From NCBI RefSeq assembly GCF_000482865.1, contig NZ_KI519519.1:81652-145651 (forward strand): a DNA stretch of 64,000 bases, given 5' to 3'. Shown in pieces: positions 8,044 through 16,712 of this stretch. Below the pieces are notes generated by a model, which saw nothing but the letters and a program-made list of their open reading frames with translations, ran no database searches and was not told the DNA's origin. Position numbers and translations under genes: made by a program. The stretch comes from Actinokineospora inagensis DSM 44258. Lineage in GTDB: Bacteria; Actinomycetota; Actinomycetes; Mycobacteriales; Pseudonocardiaceae. Position 1 is the first letter of the stretch. Every line of letters starts with the position of its first letter.

Positions 8044-8673
8044 ATGACGCAGGATGAACGGAGCGACGCGCGGTCTCGGCTGCGTGGGCAACCGCATCGG
8101 GTTGATGACGCGGCGGCCGATTTGGCGTTGGTGTCCGCGGTCGCCGAGCAGGGCAGCGACGACGTCGACGACCTGTTGGCGGCGTTGAGCCTGCTGCGGC
8201 ACATCCGCGACGAGATCGTCGACTGGGAGCCCAGGTTGATCACCGCGGCGCGGGCGGCGGGGGTGAGTTGGGCCAGGTTGGCGCCCGCGCTCGGGGTGGC
8301 GAGCAGACAGGCCGCCGAGCGCCGGTACCTGCGGTTGCGGCCGGACGGTACGGACAACTCGGCCGAGCAGCGGGTGCGCGCCGAGCGTGACCGGCGGGCG
8401 GGCGACCGGGCCGTGCTGCGTTGGGCCAGGGAGAACGCGACGCTCCTGCGTCAACTGGCCGCCGCGGTCAGCGCCGCCGACGGGTTGGCGGCCGATGCGC
8501 AACGCAGCGTCGACGACGTCACCACGGCACTGGGCGACGACGACAGCGCATCGTTGCTCACCCCGCTCGCGGGCGCAGGCCCCATGCTGCGCGACACGCA
8601 TCCCGACCTGGCCAATCGCATCGCCGAGGTCGGCGTGCAGACCGAGCGGACCAGGGATCGGCCAGCCGGGTGA
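8044..8673 (+). CDS. HSP18-type transcriptional regulator (small HTH protein)
   Basis: 209 residues. A central helix-turn-helix-like segment (ARAAGVSWARLAPALGVASR followed by QAAERRYLRLR) resembles the small actinobacterial proteins annotated as HSP18 transcriptional regulators. N-terminal residues to about 50 are acidic and helical (ALVSAVAEQGSDDVDDLLAA). The C-terminal half is an Ala/Arg-rich helical region without a recognised ligand domain. The gene sits directly downstream of three RheA-like operators, consistent with autoregulation. No small heat-shock gene is next to it, so any stress target is elsewhere. Confidence 0.65.
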   Translation: MTQDERSDARSRLRGQPHRVDDAAADLALVSAVAEQGSDDVDDLLAALSLLRHIRDEIVDWEPRLITAARAAGVSWARLAPALGVASRQAAERRYLRLRPDGTDNSAEQRVRAERDRRAGDRAVLRWARENATLLRQLAAAVSAADGLAADAQRSVDDVTTALGDDDSASLLTPLAGAGPMLRDTHPDLANRIAEVGVQTERTRDRPAG

Positions 8674-8780
8674 TCGGCCGGTGACCCGGGCCACATCGCC
8701 ACCCGTTCGGTGTAGGTGGCTGGGACGAGGGGTATCTGGTCGGTGAGAATCAGATCGGCCACGGAAGAGGGGAACGTCCA

Positions 8781-8903
8781 ATGTGGATCGCGCTCGCCAT
8801 CCCGTTCGTCCTGATGCTCGGCGCTGTCGGCATGCAGCGCCTGGAGCCGACCGCGATCACGCCCGTCACCAGCGACGACGCCCTGCAGCAGAGCGAGATC
8901 TGA
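8781..8903 (+). CDS. Small single-pass membrane protein (40 aa)
   Basis: A 40-residue frame begins ATG TGG at 8781, preceded by GAAGAGGGGAAC as a plausible ribosome-binding site. The protein is MWIALAIPFVLMLGAVG... (one N-terminal membrane segment) followed by a short polar tail ending in DDALQQSEI. Very small proteins of this layout (hydrophobic start, acidic tail) are common in actinomycetes but have no assigned role. Support rests on ribosome-binding site, codon choice and the clean membrane segment only. Confidence 0.5.
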   Translation: MWIALAIPFVLMLGAVGMQRLEPTAITPVTSDDALQQSEI

Positions 8904-8951
8904 TCAGTCCGTTGTGGAGGTAACCCCGCACGGTCCGTCCTTTGTGGATCT

Positions 8952-9380
8952 CTAGAGCCGCAGGTCGCGCAGCAGCCCGGCGAGTGCCTCGACCGTGTCG
9001 GCGCTGAGCCTGCCGACCAGGGTCCGCTCGTGCGCGGCGGCCAGCGCCTCCAGCCGGTCCAGCTTGGCCCGGCCCGGTTCGGAGATGTGCACCGACACCC
9101 GGCGGCGGTCCTCGGCCGACTGGGTGCGGTAGAGGAACGCCGAGTCGACGAGGGCGTCGACCAGGCGGGTCAGCGTCGGGTGCGGGATCTCGACGGTGAC
9201 CGCCAACTCCCCCATCGAGCGACCGTCCGGTGCGGCGGCGAGCGCGCGCAGCACCCGCCACTGGTCGACCGTGGTGGCCTCCTCCTCGAACACGGTGCCC
9301 AGGTCACGGGCAAGGGCGCGCTGGGCGCGGGTCAGCAGATCGACCAGGTCGGGGACCCGCGTACCGCGCTGACCAGCCAT
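8952..9380 (-). CDS. MarR family transcriptional regulator
   Basis: 142 residues from the ATG at 9380 (GAAAGG upstream); an in-frame ATG at 9416 would add 12 residues. Winged-helix features: VDQWRVLRALAAAPDGRSMGEL, the recognition segment IPHPTLTRLVDALVDSAFLYR, and the wing SAEDRRRVSVHISEPGRAKLD. It is divergent from an AmiC-like binding protein with under 50 bp between starts, so it probably controls that gene. The effector is unknown. Confidence 0.85.
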   Translation of the reverse strand: MAGQRGTRVPDLVDLLTRAQRALARDLGTVFEEEATTVDQWRVLRALAAAPDGRSMGELAVTVEIPHPTLTRLVDALVDSAFLYRTQSAEDRRRVSVHISEPGRAKLDRLEALAAAHERTLVGRLSADTVEALAGLLRDLRL

Positions 9381-9427
9381 GACGCGCCTTTCGCCGGGGA
9401 GGTTCACGGCGAGCATACTGTCCGGTC

Positions 9428-10549
9428 ATGGACTCCACCTCGGTCGTGCGCGCGGTGCTGCGGGACCGGGTGGAGGTCGCGCTCACCGGGCCGGACCCGG
9501 CGGTGCTGCGGCTCGGCCTGCTGCTCCCGCTGTCCGGCGCGCTCGGCCTGACCGGCCCGTCCGGCCTGATGGCGGCCGCGCTGGCGGCGACCGAGTTGAA
9601 CACGGCGGGTGGCGTCAACGGTCGACCGGTGCAGTTGGTGCTGCTGGACGCGGGTAGGTCTCCCGTCGAGGTCGCCGCGGACGCGTCAGCGCTGGGTGAC
9701 CTGGTGGACGCCTACGTCGGATTCCACACGAGCGACGTGCACCGGGCGCTGGAGGTCGCGCTCGGCGGGCGGGTGCCGTACATCTTCACGCCGCCGCACG
9801 AGGGTGGCGGTCGACGCGCCGGGGTCGTCCTGCTCGGCGACAGCCCGACCCGGCAACTGGCCCCCGCGGTGCGCTGGCTCGCGGCCCGGCGCGGCGCCCG
9901 CCGGTGGGCGCTGGTGGGCAGCGACTACATCTGGCCGCGGGCGGTGCACCGGGTCGCGGGCGGGATCGTCCGGTCGCTCGGCGGGGAAGTCGTGGCGCAG
10001 TGGCTGGTGCCGTTCCCCGGCCGCGGCATCGACGCGGAGGAAATCGTCGCCGGGCTGGGTCGGGTCCGCGCTGAGGCGATCCTGCTGAGCCTGGTCGGGC
10101 GGGACCTCGCGCAGTTCAACCGCGCGTTCGCCACGTCGCCGTTGGCGTCGCGGGTGGTGCGGCTGTCGGGTTCGCTGGAGGAGAACGGCCTGCTCGCCGC
10201 GGGCGGCGACGACACCGGCGAGCTCTACGCGGCAATGCGATCGTTCGCAGGGCAAGGTGACGACCGTCGGATCGCGTTGGCCGAGCGACACCACGCCCTG
10301 TTCGGCGGGCACGCCCCCGTCCTCGACGCTTACGCCGAAGGTTGCTACGACGGCGTGCACCTCGCGGCGGCGTTGGCCACACGCGGAGCGCTGACCGCGC
10401 CACTGGCCCAGCCGACGACAGCGGCGTTGCTGGCCGACGGGGACCGGACGCCTTGGTCGTCGTCTCCGTTGGGGCCACCGCGGGCGGGGAGCTTCCTGGC
10501 TCGGGCGGACGGGCTCGACCTCACGGTGATCGCGCCGCTGTCCGGCTGA
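9428..10549 (+). CDS. Type 1 periplasmic-binding-fold protein, AmiC-like
   Basis: 373 residues. After a short N-terminal segment without a signal peptide, the protein has the two-lobed branched-chain amino acid/amide binding fold: LRLGLLLPLSGALGLTGPSG, ATELNTAGGVNGRPVQLVLLD, then RRWALVGSDYIWPRAVH and AEAILLSLVGRDLAQFNRAF. Lack of secretion and of transporter genes nearby suggests a cytoplasmic ligand sensor like Pseudomonas AmiC rather than an importer component. It is divergent from a MarR gene. The formamidase operon 3 kb to the left would fit an amide ligand, but that link is speculative. Confidence 0.75.
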   Translation: MDSTSVVRAVLRDRVEVALTGPDPAVLRLGLLLPLSGALGLTGPSGLMAAALAATELNTAGGVNGRPVQLVLLDAGRSPVEVAADASALGDLVDAYVGFHTSDVHRALEVALGGRVPYIFTPPHEGGGRRAGVVLLGDSPTRQLAPAVRWLAARRGARRWALVGSDYIWPRAVHRVAGGIVRSLGGEVVAQWLVPFPGRGIDAEEIVAGLGRVRAEAILLSLVGRDLAQFNRAFATSPLASRVVRLSGSLEENGLLAAGGDDTGELYAAMRSFAGQGDDRRIALAERHHALFGGHAPVLDAYAEGCYDGVHLAAALATRGALTAPLAQPTTAALLADGDRTPWSSSPLGPPRAGSFLARADGLDLTVIAPLSG

Positions 10550-10640
10550 CTTTCGGTCTACGTGCCGGTGTCCTCGCTTGTCTCCGCCTGACCAGGGCTG
10601 TCCCATCCCGTCCGCAACCAGTTCCACCCCACTGGGCTAC

Positions 10641-10751
10641 CGAGTTATCCACAGTAGGGCCTCCCCGGTTACTTGCTGGAGATCAACTGTCGGTGGGGGG
10701 CGGTAGACTGGGTCCGGGGCCGCCCCCCGGGAAGGGTGGGGGCTGGGCTGG
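10641..10751 (+). repeat. Dispersed repeat, intergenic copy
   Basis: Two blocks recur here in the same order as inside two NRPS epimerization domains. Block 1 is CGAGTTATCCACA at 10641-10653, which includes the classical DnaA-box sequence TTATCCACA. Block 2 at 10701-10751 contains CGGTAGACTGG, CGCCCCCCGGGA and GGGTGGGGGCTGGGCTGG; 41 of its 51 bases match the coding copies at 53161-53211 and 48629-48679 (opposite strand). The spacer between blocks is 47 nt here and 54 nt in the coding copies, and is not conserved. The site lies 90 bp past the AmiC-like gene. Confidence 0.65.
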
Positions 10752-11209
10752 ACGTGGGGGGCGAGTTGAAGAGGGCGGTAAGGCCGTCGGGTGGGAGTTG
10801 GCGGTGGGGTAACGGGGGGATGGGGCTGTTGGGCGCGGGGAGACGGTGGGGCGACCGGGGGGTGAGGCTGGGTGGAAGTTGGTGACGGGTGGTGCCGCTG
10901 GGGGCGGGAACAGAGGGCGAGCGTTGGGATGGCCGGGAACGGGCGAGTTTCCGGCGGGCGATAGGGGTAGGGGCGGGGGCATCGAAGTGGACAGATAGCT
11001 ATAGAAAGAGATAGTGGGGATGGCAGGTGAAATGGGGGCGGCTTGTCCGGTTGGGGTGGGTTGAAAGGGGAATGGAGGCCGAGACAGGGGTGATTGGTAC
11101 ACGATCGGGTGGCACGAGGAAGCGGAATCGGTGGTGATCCGTATGGTGGGTCCGCACCGCGTGGGGAGTTGCTGGTGAGCGCGGGAAAAGCCCAGTCGGA
11201 GGAGCTGCC
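10752..11209. other. G-rich intergenic region, no gene seen
   Basis: The top strand is strongly G-rich with short T/A interruptions. The opposite-strand frames are Pro/Ser-rich low complexity and are rejected as genes. A weak AT-richer stretch around 10985-11030 may be part of a promoter region. Near the right end CGGAGGAG at 11198-11205 is the ribosome-binding site of the next gene. Confidence 0.4.
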
Positions 11210-11758
11210 GTGCTCGCGTTCGCAGTCGTGTCCGCGGTGTTGGTGGCGGCGGTGCCCGCGCCGGGGGTTGGGGTGGCGACGGCGCCGCGATTGAGCATTT
11301 CGGTGGAGAACGGGCGGGTGACGGCGGCGGCCGGGGACCAGTTGGCGTACACGGTGACGCTGCGGAACCTGGGGGCGAACGCGGTGGACAACCTCGACCT
11401 GACGCAGAGCGTGCCGGTGGGGCTGCGGTTCGACGCGGCCGACCCGCGGGGGACGGCGGGGGCGAAGGCCGTGGAGTGGGTGGTGGACCTGGCGCCGGGT
11501 GGGGCGGCGGTGTTCCGGTCGCGGATGACGGTGGTCGGCTCGGGCGACCGGTACCGGGTGGCGACTGTTGCGTGCGCGCGCACCACTTCGGACAGCCCGC
11601 CACTGGTGTGCGCGACGCACTCGGCGCGGCTGACGGCGGAGGCGGCGGGTGACTCGTGGGTGACCCGGAACCGCTGGTACGTGGCGGGCGGGCTCATCCT
11701 GGCGGCCGCGGTGGCCTTGTTCGCCCGGCGGCGGTTCGGCCGCGAGGACATCGGGTAA
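11210..11758 (+). CDS. Secreted, C-terminally membrane-anchored DUF11-like protein
   Basis: 182 residues starting with GTG after a strong GGAGGAG site. Residues 1-24 are a signal peptide (MLAFAVVSAVLVAAVPAPGV). The middle is a conserved-repeat/DUF11-like beta domain: LSISVENGRVTAAAGDQLAY, TVTLRNLGANAVDNLDLTQ, VPVGLRFDAADPRGTAG. The C-terminus has one membrane segment, YVAGGLILAAAVALFARRRF, followed by a short charged tail. The layout suggests a wall-exposed domain tethered to the membrane. Its function is unknown; no sortase motif is seen. Confidence 0.7.
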   Translation: MLAFAVVSAVLVAAVPAPGVGVATAPRLSISVENGRVTAAAGDQLAYTVTLRNLGANAVDNLDLTQSVPVGLRFDAADPRGTAGAKAVEWVVDLAPGGAAVFRSRMTVVGSGDRYRVATVACARTTSDSPPLVCATHSARLTAEAAGDSWVTRNRWYVAGGLILAAAVALFARRRFGREDIG

Positions 11759-12101
11759 CCAGGTGCGCGTTATATCAGTTCTTGTTCAACCGGGTGCGCT
11801 AAAAGCGAATTCATAACGTGATCTCGTTCATATAGAGATTGAATCTGCGACAAACTCTGAGTGGCCGTCCATCTATTCACGACACCCGTTGGTACCAATC
11901 GCGAACACCGGCTGTTCGCATTCGGTGAATACGCCCTGCCGGTTTGCCGGTAGTACACCTGATGCCCGCTCCGAATGGACCAGTGCGACTCGCCGGCCGT
12001 CTTGCGACATCGCTGAAGTCGACTGGTAACGGGGAACGGGAGTGGGCGACACTGCTGATGTCGCCGTAATCGCGCCTGGGGATGACCGAGGGGGAAGTCT
12101 C
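11759..12101. other. AT-richer intergenic region
   Basis: This stretch is noticeably less GC-rich than the rest of the window, with runs such as GTTATATCAG and TTCATATAGAG between 11767 and 11840. It probably holds the promoter of the glycosyltransferase gene downstream. The small frames on either strand look accidental. A GTG at 12042 in frame with the glycosyltransferase could extend that gene upstream by 20 residues. Confidence 0.4.
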
Positions 12102-12905
12102 ATGGATGTCGTTGTGCCCGCGCACAACGAGGAGTCCGGAATCACCGCTTGTCTCGACCGACTTGCCGAGTCGATCGAGGTAAAGCGGGTGGTGGTGGTC
12201 GCGAATGCCTGCTCCGACCGGACCGCGGAACTCGCGAGGAACCACCACAGCAACCCGGACGTAATCGTCGTTGAACAACCGGGAAAGGCGCTGGCACTGA
12301 ATGCAGGTGACGCGCTGTGCGAGGGCTTCCCGCGCGCGTACCTCGACGCGGACATCGACCTCGCAGGCGCCGACCTCGACGCGCTGGCCAAGGCCGTCGT
12401 GCCCGGTGTCGACGCGTCCTACCCGGCCTCCCGGATCGACCTGGACGGCACGTCGTGGCTGGTCAGGCGGTACTACGCGGTGTGGCAGCGGCTGCCGTCG
12501 GTCAGCCGGTCGTCGGCGGGGCGCGGGGTCTACGTGCTCAGCGAGGCCGCGCACAACCTGCTGTTCCCGCTCCCGGAAGACCTCATCAGCGACGACGGCC
12601 ACGTTTCCAGAACCATCACAAATCGGACGGTCGTCCCCACTGCCGTGGTCACCGTGAAAGCGCCGCGTGACATCCGCAGCCTTGTGCGCAGGCGACTGCG
12701 GGTACACCGGGGAAACACCAGGATTCAGCAGAGCAGTGCCACGGGCAGTGGGCTGGCGTCGGTGTTCAACCTCCTCAGGACACGACAGGCCTATGTCACC
12801 GACGTGGCCGTGTTCATCTCGGTGACGATGCTCGCGCGAATTATGGTGAGTACCCGCCGCGGCCCGGTCGACTGGGGCACCGACCATTCCAGCAGGACCC
12901 CGTGA
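12102..12905 (+). CDS. Family 2 glycosyltransferase
   Basis: 267 residues from the ATG at 12102, chosen because the fold begins immediately (MDVVVPAHNEESGI) and GAGGGGGAAG lies upstream. GT-A features: nucleotide-binding VVVPAHNEE, VVANACSDRTAELA, the metal-binding AYLDADIDL (DxD), and a later DLISDDGHVSRTI acidic acceptor-side motif. The C-terminus has a hydrophobic segment (VAVFISVTMLARIMV) that may associate with the membrane. It stands alone without other sugar or lipid genes, so donor and acceptor are unknown. Confidence 0.8.
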   Translation: MDVVVPAHNEESGITACLDRLAESIEVKRVVVVANACSDRTAELARNHHSNPDVIVVEQPGKALALNAGDALCEGFPRAYLDADIDLAGADLDALAKAVVPGVDASYPASRIDLDGTSWLVRRYYAVWQRLPSVSRSSAGRGVYVLSEAAHNLLFPLPEDLISDDGHVSRTITNRTVVPTAVVTVKAPRDIRSLVRRRLRVHRGNTRIQQSSATGSGLASVFNLLRTRQAYVTDVAVFISVTMLARIMVSTRRGPVDWGTDHSSRTP

Positions 12906-13183
12906 ATCAACCGGACCCCGACCGTCGGGTTTAGGCGAAACCCCGATCCGCGAACGGCGCGTCGGCCACGGCGGCCGCCGCGCGGAACAGTCCGGTGTGC
13001 GCGTCGGCGGAGTCAAAGGCGTACAGGTCGGCGATGAATGCGCCAATCTTGTCCTGAGTGGTCGCGCCCATCAGAAAAACGTGGGCCACATGGCGGACGC
13101 TGCTGTCGTCACCCGGTTTCATCCGCACGCTCACGGCGGACAGCGACCGCTTGGCGACCAGCAGGCTCAACGAGCACGACGCC

Positions 13184-13340
13184 GAGTTCACCACGGACTG
13201 GGTGACCGGCTCGCCGATGAGCCGGCGGGAGAACGGGGTCACCATCACCGACCCCGAACAGGTCGTCCTCGAAGCCGACCCACCCCGGCGGCTCTCCTAC
13301 ACCTGGCACACCCTGTCCGACGAATGGCGCGACTCGCACG
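13184..13340 (+). pseudogene. SRPBCC/AHSA1-domain remnant
   Basis: The top-strand frame reads FTTDWVTGSPM followed by GVTITDPEQVVLEADPP and RRLSYTWHTLSDEW, closely like the middle of an SRPBCC (AHSA1-type) protein. The typical N-terminal part (entry helices and LWEALTDP-type motif) and the C-terminal helix are not found in any frame nearby, and the frame runs on into low-complexity sequence. This is best read as a decayed fragment. The opposite strand at 12931-13100 has a protein-like stretch (HVFLMGATTQDKIGAFIADL) of unknown affiliation, perhaps another remnant. Confidence 0.4.
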
Positions 13341-13663
13341 GGTCGGCTGGGGGCGGCCCGACCCGGACCCGGCTCGTCCGGGTAACCCCTCTGCCCGGCT
13401 CCAGGGGGCGCGGCGTGGGGATTGTCCGGCTGGCGGGCGGGCGGTTGTCCACAAGCCGGTTGTTCGTCCACAGGGGACGGGTGGCCGCTCTTGACAGGTC
13501 GTCGTTCGCGATACGTTCAGGAATGGGCCCCCGGCCCCCGGGTGGGCGGGCTCCTGCGTAGCCGCCGGAGGGCGAAATCGGGGGAGGCGCGGCGTGCTCG
13601 ACGGGGTGTCCGGTGGCATCCCGCACAGCCGCCGGACCCGCGATGGCGCGGGAGTCGACGGCC

Positions 13664-13731
13664 GCTTGGCGGGGTGCCCTGCTTGGCGGAGTGCCCTGCT
13701 TGGCGGAGTGCCCTGCTTGACGGGATGCCCC
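13664..13731. repeat. Four tandem 17-bp repeats
   Basis: Copies of GCTTGGCGGAGTGCCCT lie head to tail at 13664-13680 (GGGGT variant), 13681-13697, 13698-13714 and 13715-13731 (more diverged). Looser versions flank the array at about 13595 and 13810-13850. No credible gene overlaps it. It follows the SRPBCC remnant in a 1-kb region without intact genes. Confidence 0.75.
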
Positions 13732-14358
13732 GCGTGGCGGATGCCGTAGAGGTCGAGGGTCATCAGCAGGCGCAGCCGGGTGCCGGTGGGGACGTCGCAC
13801 TCCCAGTGCCCTGCTTGACGGCGTGTCCCGCTCGACGGGGCGCCTGCTCGGTGGGGGCAGGCCAGGGTGCGTATCGGGCTCGCCGGGACGGGCTACCCGA
13901 GGCGCAACCGAGTGGCTACTGGGCCGCGCACGGTTGGGTGGTGTAGTGGCTATTACTCACTGGTAGTGGTGTTGGGCGACCACGCGGTGCACCCGATCGT
14001 GTACTGCTGGTGACTCATTGCGGTATGTGACCGGCCAGACCGGCAGATTCACCCGTTCTAGCTACCCGGTCCGATCTGTTCGGCCAATTTGCCACTCAGC
14101 GTGTAGTTACTACCCGTTCGCGGCGGGTAGGGGGGCGGTGGACCCGGGGGTGGGGCCGCCAGTGCTACGGAGTGTCTGAGTTGGACCGTCCACTGTCACC
14201 CGGTCGGCGCGGGCTCGGCGTCACCGGGGGCACACTCGTACGTGTCTGGGGATAAGGAACAGCTCGTGGCCAGCGATGAATGGGCTGGTGCAGCCAAAGC
14301 GAGACCCGCGTCCCCGCCCAACCGGCACCACCCCTGCCGGGCCGAGAAAGGGTTGCCA
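13732..14358. other. Intergenic region before the TasA-like gene
   Basis: No gene is recognised. A hairpin of CTACCCG and CGGGTAG arms with a 7-nt loop lies at 14110-14130. A moderately AT-richer stretch with repeated TAGTGG/GGTAGTGG motifs occupies about 13940-14100 and probably contains the promoter for the surface-protein operon. In-frame codons upstream of 14359 exist, but the protein from 14359 starts with a proper export signal. Confidence 0.4.
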
Positions 14359-15006
14359 ATGACTACGCACACCGGACGTGCCGCGCGGCGCCGCCGCGAT
14401 CGGTCGCGCAACCGCACCTCTGCCCTGCTCGTGCTCGCGGGTGGTCTGGTCGGCACCACGCTGCTGGCGTTGGCGCTGACCGGGACGCTGTCGGCGTTCA
14501 CCGCCGCCATCACCAACACGACCGACACCGTGTCGACCGGCTCGCTGATCATGCAGGAGTCCGACGGCTCCAACACGTGCACCAGCAACAGCTCGTCCAC
14601 CAACTCCGCCAACTGCGCCACCATCAACAAGTACAGCGGCTCCACGCTGCTGCCCGGCGGGTCGGCCACCAAGACGGTGACGTTGACCAACAACGGCACC
14701 ATCACCCCGGCGACGTTCACGCTGACCCCGGGCTCGTGCAGCCAGTCCGGCTCGGTCAGCGGCATCACGCCCGCGTCGGACTTCTGCGCGCAGGTGACGC
14801 TGAAGCTGTACGCCGCGGCGACCGCCACCGGTTCGCCGATCTACAACGGGGCACTGTCCGCGTTCACCACGCCGCTGTCGCTGACCGCGCTCGGCCCGTC
14901 GAGCAACCAACCGTACACATTCGTCGTGAGCCTGCCGTCGTCGCTGGGCAACAGCTACATGGGACTGACCGCGTCGCAGGCGCTCACCTGGACGTTCAGC
15001 TCGTGA
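14359..15006 (+). CDS. TasA-like surface protein with SipW-type signal
   Basis: 215 residues from the ATG at 14359, preceded by GAGAAAGGG. An arginine-rich N-terminus (RAARRRRDRSR) is followed by a hydrophobic segment and LTGTLSAFTAAITNTTDTVS, the SipW-dependent signal style of TasA/CalY proteins, where cleavage follows the small-residue stretch. The mature part is Ser/Thr/Asn-rich, contains LLPGGSATKTVTLTNNGT (a TasA-like beta strand) and ends in SQALTWTFSS. It is four bases from the signal peptidase gene. It may form a wall or matrix fibre subunit by analogy with Bacillus TasA; this is inference. Confidence 0.75.
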   Translation: MTTHTGRAARRRRDRSRNRTSALLVLAGGLVGTTLLALALTGTLSAFTAAITNTTDTVSTGSLIMQESDGSNTCTSNSSSTNSANCATINKYSGSTLLPGGSATKTVTLTNNGTITPATFTLTPGSCSQSGSVSGITPASDFCAQVTLKLYAAATATGSPIYNGALSAFTTPLSLTALGPSSNQPYTFVVSLPSSLGNSYMGLTASQALTWTFSS

Positions 15007-15010
15007 TCCG

Positions 15011-15877
15011 GTGAAGGTCGACCTGCGGTCGAGGCGGCGCGGTGGGAAACACCGCGCCGCCCCGGTCCGCGAACGCCACCGCCGTCAGCTCATGCTGGCG
15101 GCGGTTGTGCTGTTCACCTTCGTCCTGATCGCGCTGGGGTGGCGGGTCACCGGCGGGCGCTGGCTGTCGGTCGACTCGCCGTCGATGGGGGAGGCCGCGC
15201 CGGTCGGGACGCTGGTGCTGACCCGGCCGACCCACCTCGACCAACTGCGCCAAGGCGACATCATCTCGTTCACCCCCACCGGTGGCGGACCCGTCCACAC
15301 GCACCGGGTCGAGCGGATCACCCTGGGCCAGGTGTTCACCAAGGGCGACATCAACGGCGCCGAGGACCCGCGGCCGGTGGCCGAGGAGCAACTGGTCGGC
15401 AAGGCCGTCGCGCGGTGGTGGGGGCTGGCGTGGCTGGTCAAGTCGCTGCCGATCCTGATCCCGGGGTCGGCCCTGGTGTGGCTGGCCACCCGGTGGACCG
15501 GGTCGCGCTGGCGCACCCCGCTGCGGCTGGTCGGGTACCCGCTGGTCGTGTGCGCCGCGATCGTGGTGCTGCGGCCGCTGGTCAACGCGAGCCTGCTCAC
15601 CACGCTCGGCCAGGAGGACTCGGTCCGGGCGACCGTGGTGTCCACCGGGTTGCTGCCGATCCGGGTGCAGACCCCGGACGACGTGTTCGCCGACCTGCGC
15701 TCCGGGCAGGTGTCCGACCTGGTCAGCCACGCCGCCGACGCCAAGGGGCAGGTCTCGCTGTCGGTTGACGCGCACATGTCGTGGCTGTGGTGGACAGTGT
15801 GTTTCGCGCTGTGTTCGATACCGCTGGCCGCCTCGGTGTACCTGGGGCTGCGCGCGAACCGGGGACCGGTGACATGA
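15011..15877 (+). CDS. Signal peptidase I, SipW/ER type
   Basis: 288 residues from GTG. An N-terminal membrane segment (residues about 28-43) is followed by the nucleophile region SVDSPSMGEAAPVGTLVL with S58, and by HTHRV with H98 in the position where SipW/ER-type (Ser/His) enzymes have histidine instead of lysine. FTKGDINGAEDPRPV is the conserved box E. Further membrane segments lie near 160-180, 195-210 and 260-280. It lies between its probable substrates, all of which share the same signal style, and its stop overlaps the next start as ATGA. Confidence 0.85.
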   Translation: MKVDLRSRRRGGKHRAAPVRERHRRQLMLAAVVLFTFVLIALGWRVTGGRWLSVDSPSMGEAAPVGTLVLTRPTHLDQLRQGDIISFTPTGGGPVHTHRVERITLGQVFTKGDINGAEDPRPVAEEQLVGKAVARWWGLAWLVKSLPILIPGSALVWLATRWTGSRWRTPLRLVGYPLVVCAAIVVLRPLVNASLLTTLGQEDSVRATVVSTGLLPIRVQTPDDVFADLRSGQVSDLVSHAADAKGQVSLSVDAHMSWLWWTVCFALCSIPLAASVYLGLRANRGPVT

Positions 15878-16707
15878 CGAGGTGGAGGCTGGCCGCGCTG
15901 GTCGGGGTGCTCGCCCTGATCGCGTACCTCGGCACGACCTCCACCATCAGCACCTTCATCGCCCGGATCACCAACACCACGAACACCATCTCCTCCGCCG
16001 GGCCCTCGTGCCACTCGGTGCCCTTGGCCGACGGGGCCACGCGGCTCTATCCACTGAACGAGCAGACAGGTCTCTCGGCCACTGACGAGAGTTCCACCAA
16101 CGCCACCGGTACATACCAAGGCGGTAGGCAGTCGGTGTCGCAGACCCCGTACCCGTGCGTGCGCGACAACGACTGGTACTCCCGGGTCGACCAGACCCAC
16201 TGGGTGTCCACACCGGGCACGATCAGCATCGCGCCGGGCAGCAGCACCAGCCAGGAAGCCTGGTTCCGCACGGTCAACAGCCAGGGTGTGATCTCCGCGT
16301 TCGGCAGCACGCAGACCGGCCAGTCGACGAACAAGACGAACCTCATCACCATCACCAGCAACGGCCATCTCGCGTTCCTCGTGCAGGGCTCGTCGACCAC
16401 CTATGAGGTCGTCAACACCTACGCGGTGAACGACGGCGCCTGGCACAACGTCATCGCCGTGCACGACGCGTCCTACGGGGTCAAGGTGTACCTGGACGGT
16501 GCGCTGCTGATGCAGCAATCGAGCGCCCACCCGGCGGCGCTCACCGGCTACCTGCGCATCGGCTACGAGAACACCAACGGCTTCACGAACGGGTTCGGCA
16601 CCGACCAGTCGCTGGCCCACTTCTGGGACAACCTGGCCTTCATCTCCTTCTACCCGTTCGCCTTGTCGGCCACGCAGGCCACCCAGCATTACCAGGCAGG
16701 CAGGTGA
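15874..16707 (+). CDS. LamG-like surface protein, copy 1
   Basis: 277 residues. The N-terminus LAALVGVLALIAYLGTTSTI followed by STFIARITNTTNTISS is a SipW-type signal. The mature domain is a concanavalin/LamG-like jellyroll with an N-terminal ATRLYPLNEQTGLSATDES, a central EAWFRTVNSQGVISAFGS, GAWHNVIAVHDASYGVKVYL and DGALLMQQ. Two cysteines (CHSV and PCVRD) could form a disulfide. It starts inside the stop of the signal peptidase gene (ATGA). A close duplicate follows immediately. Such domains bind carbohydrate or protein, but the ligand is unknown. Confidence 0.78.
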   Translation: MTRWRLAALVGVLALIAYLGTTSTISTFIARITNTTNTISSAGPSCHSVPLADGATRLYPLNEQTGLSATDESSTNATGTYQGGRQSVSQTPYPCVRDNDWYSRVDQTHWVSTPGTISIAPGSSTSQEAWFRTVNSQGVISAFGSTQTGQSTNKTNLITITSNGHLAFLVQGSSTTYEVVNTYAVNDGAWHNVIAVHDASYGVKVYLDGALLMQQSSAHPAALTGYLRIGYENTNGFTNGFGTDQSLAHFWDNLAFISFYPFALSATQATQHYQAGR

Positions 16708-16712
16708 CCACC

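Noticed and set aside
10637-11620. Pro/Ser/Arg-rich bottom-strand open frames
   Set aside because: They lie over G-rich intergenic DNA and run antisense to the DUF11-like gene; no domain or ribosome-binding site supports them.
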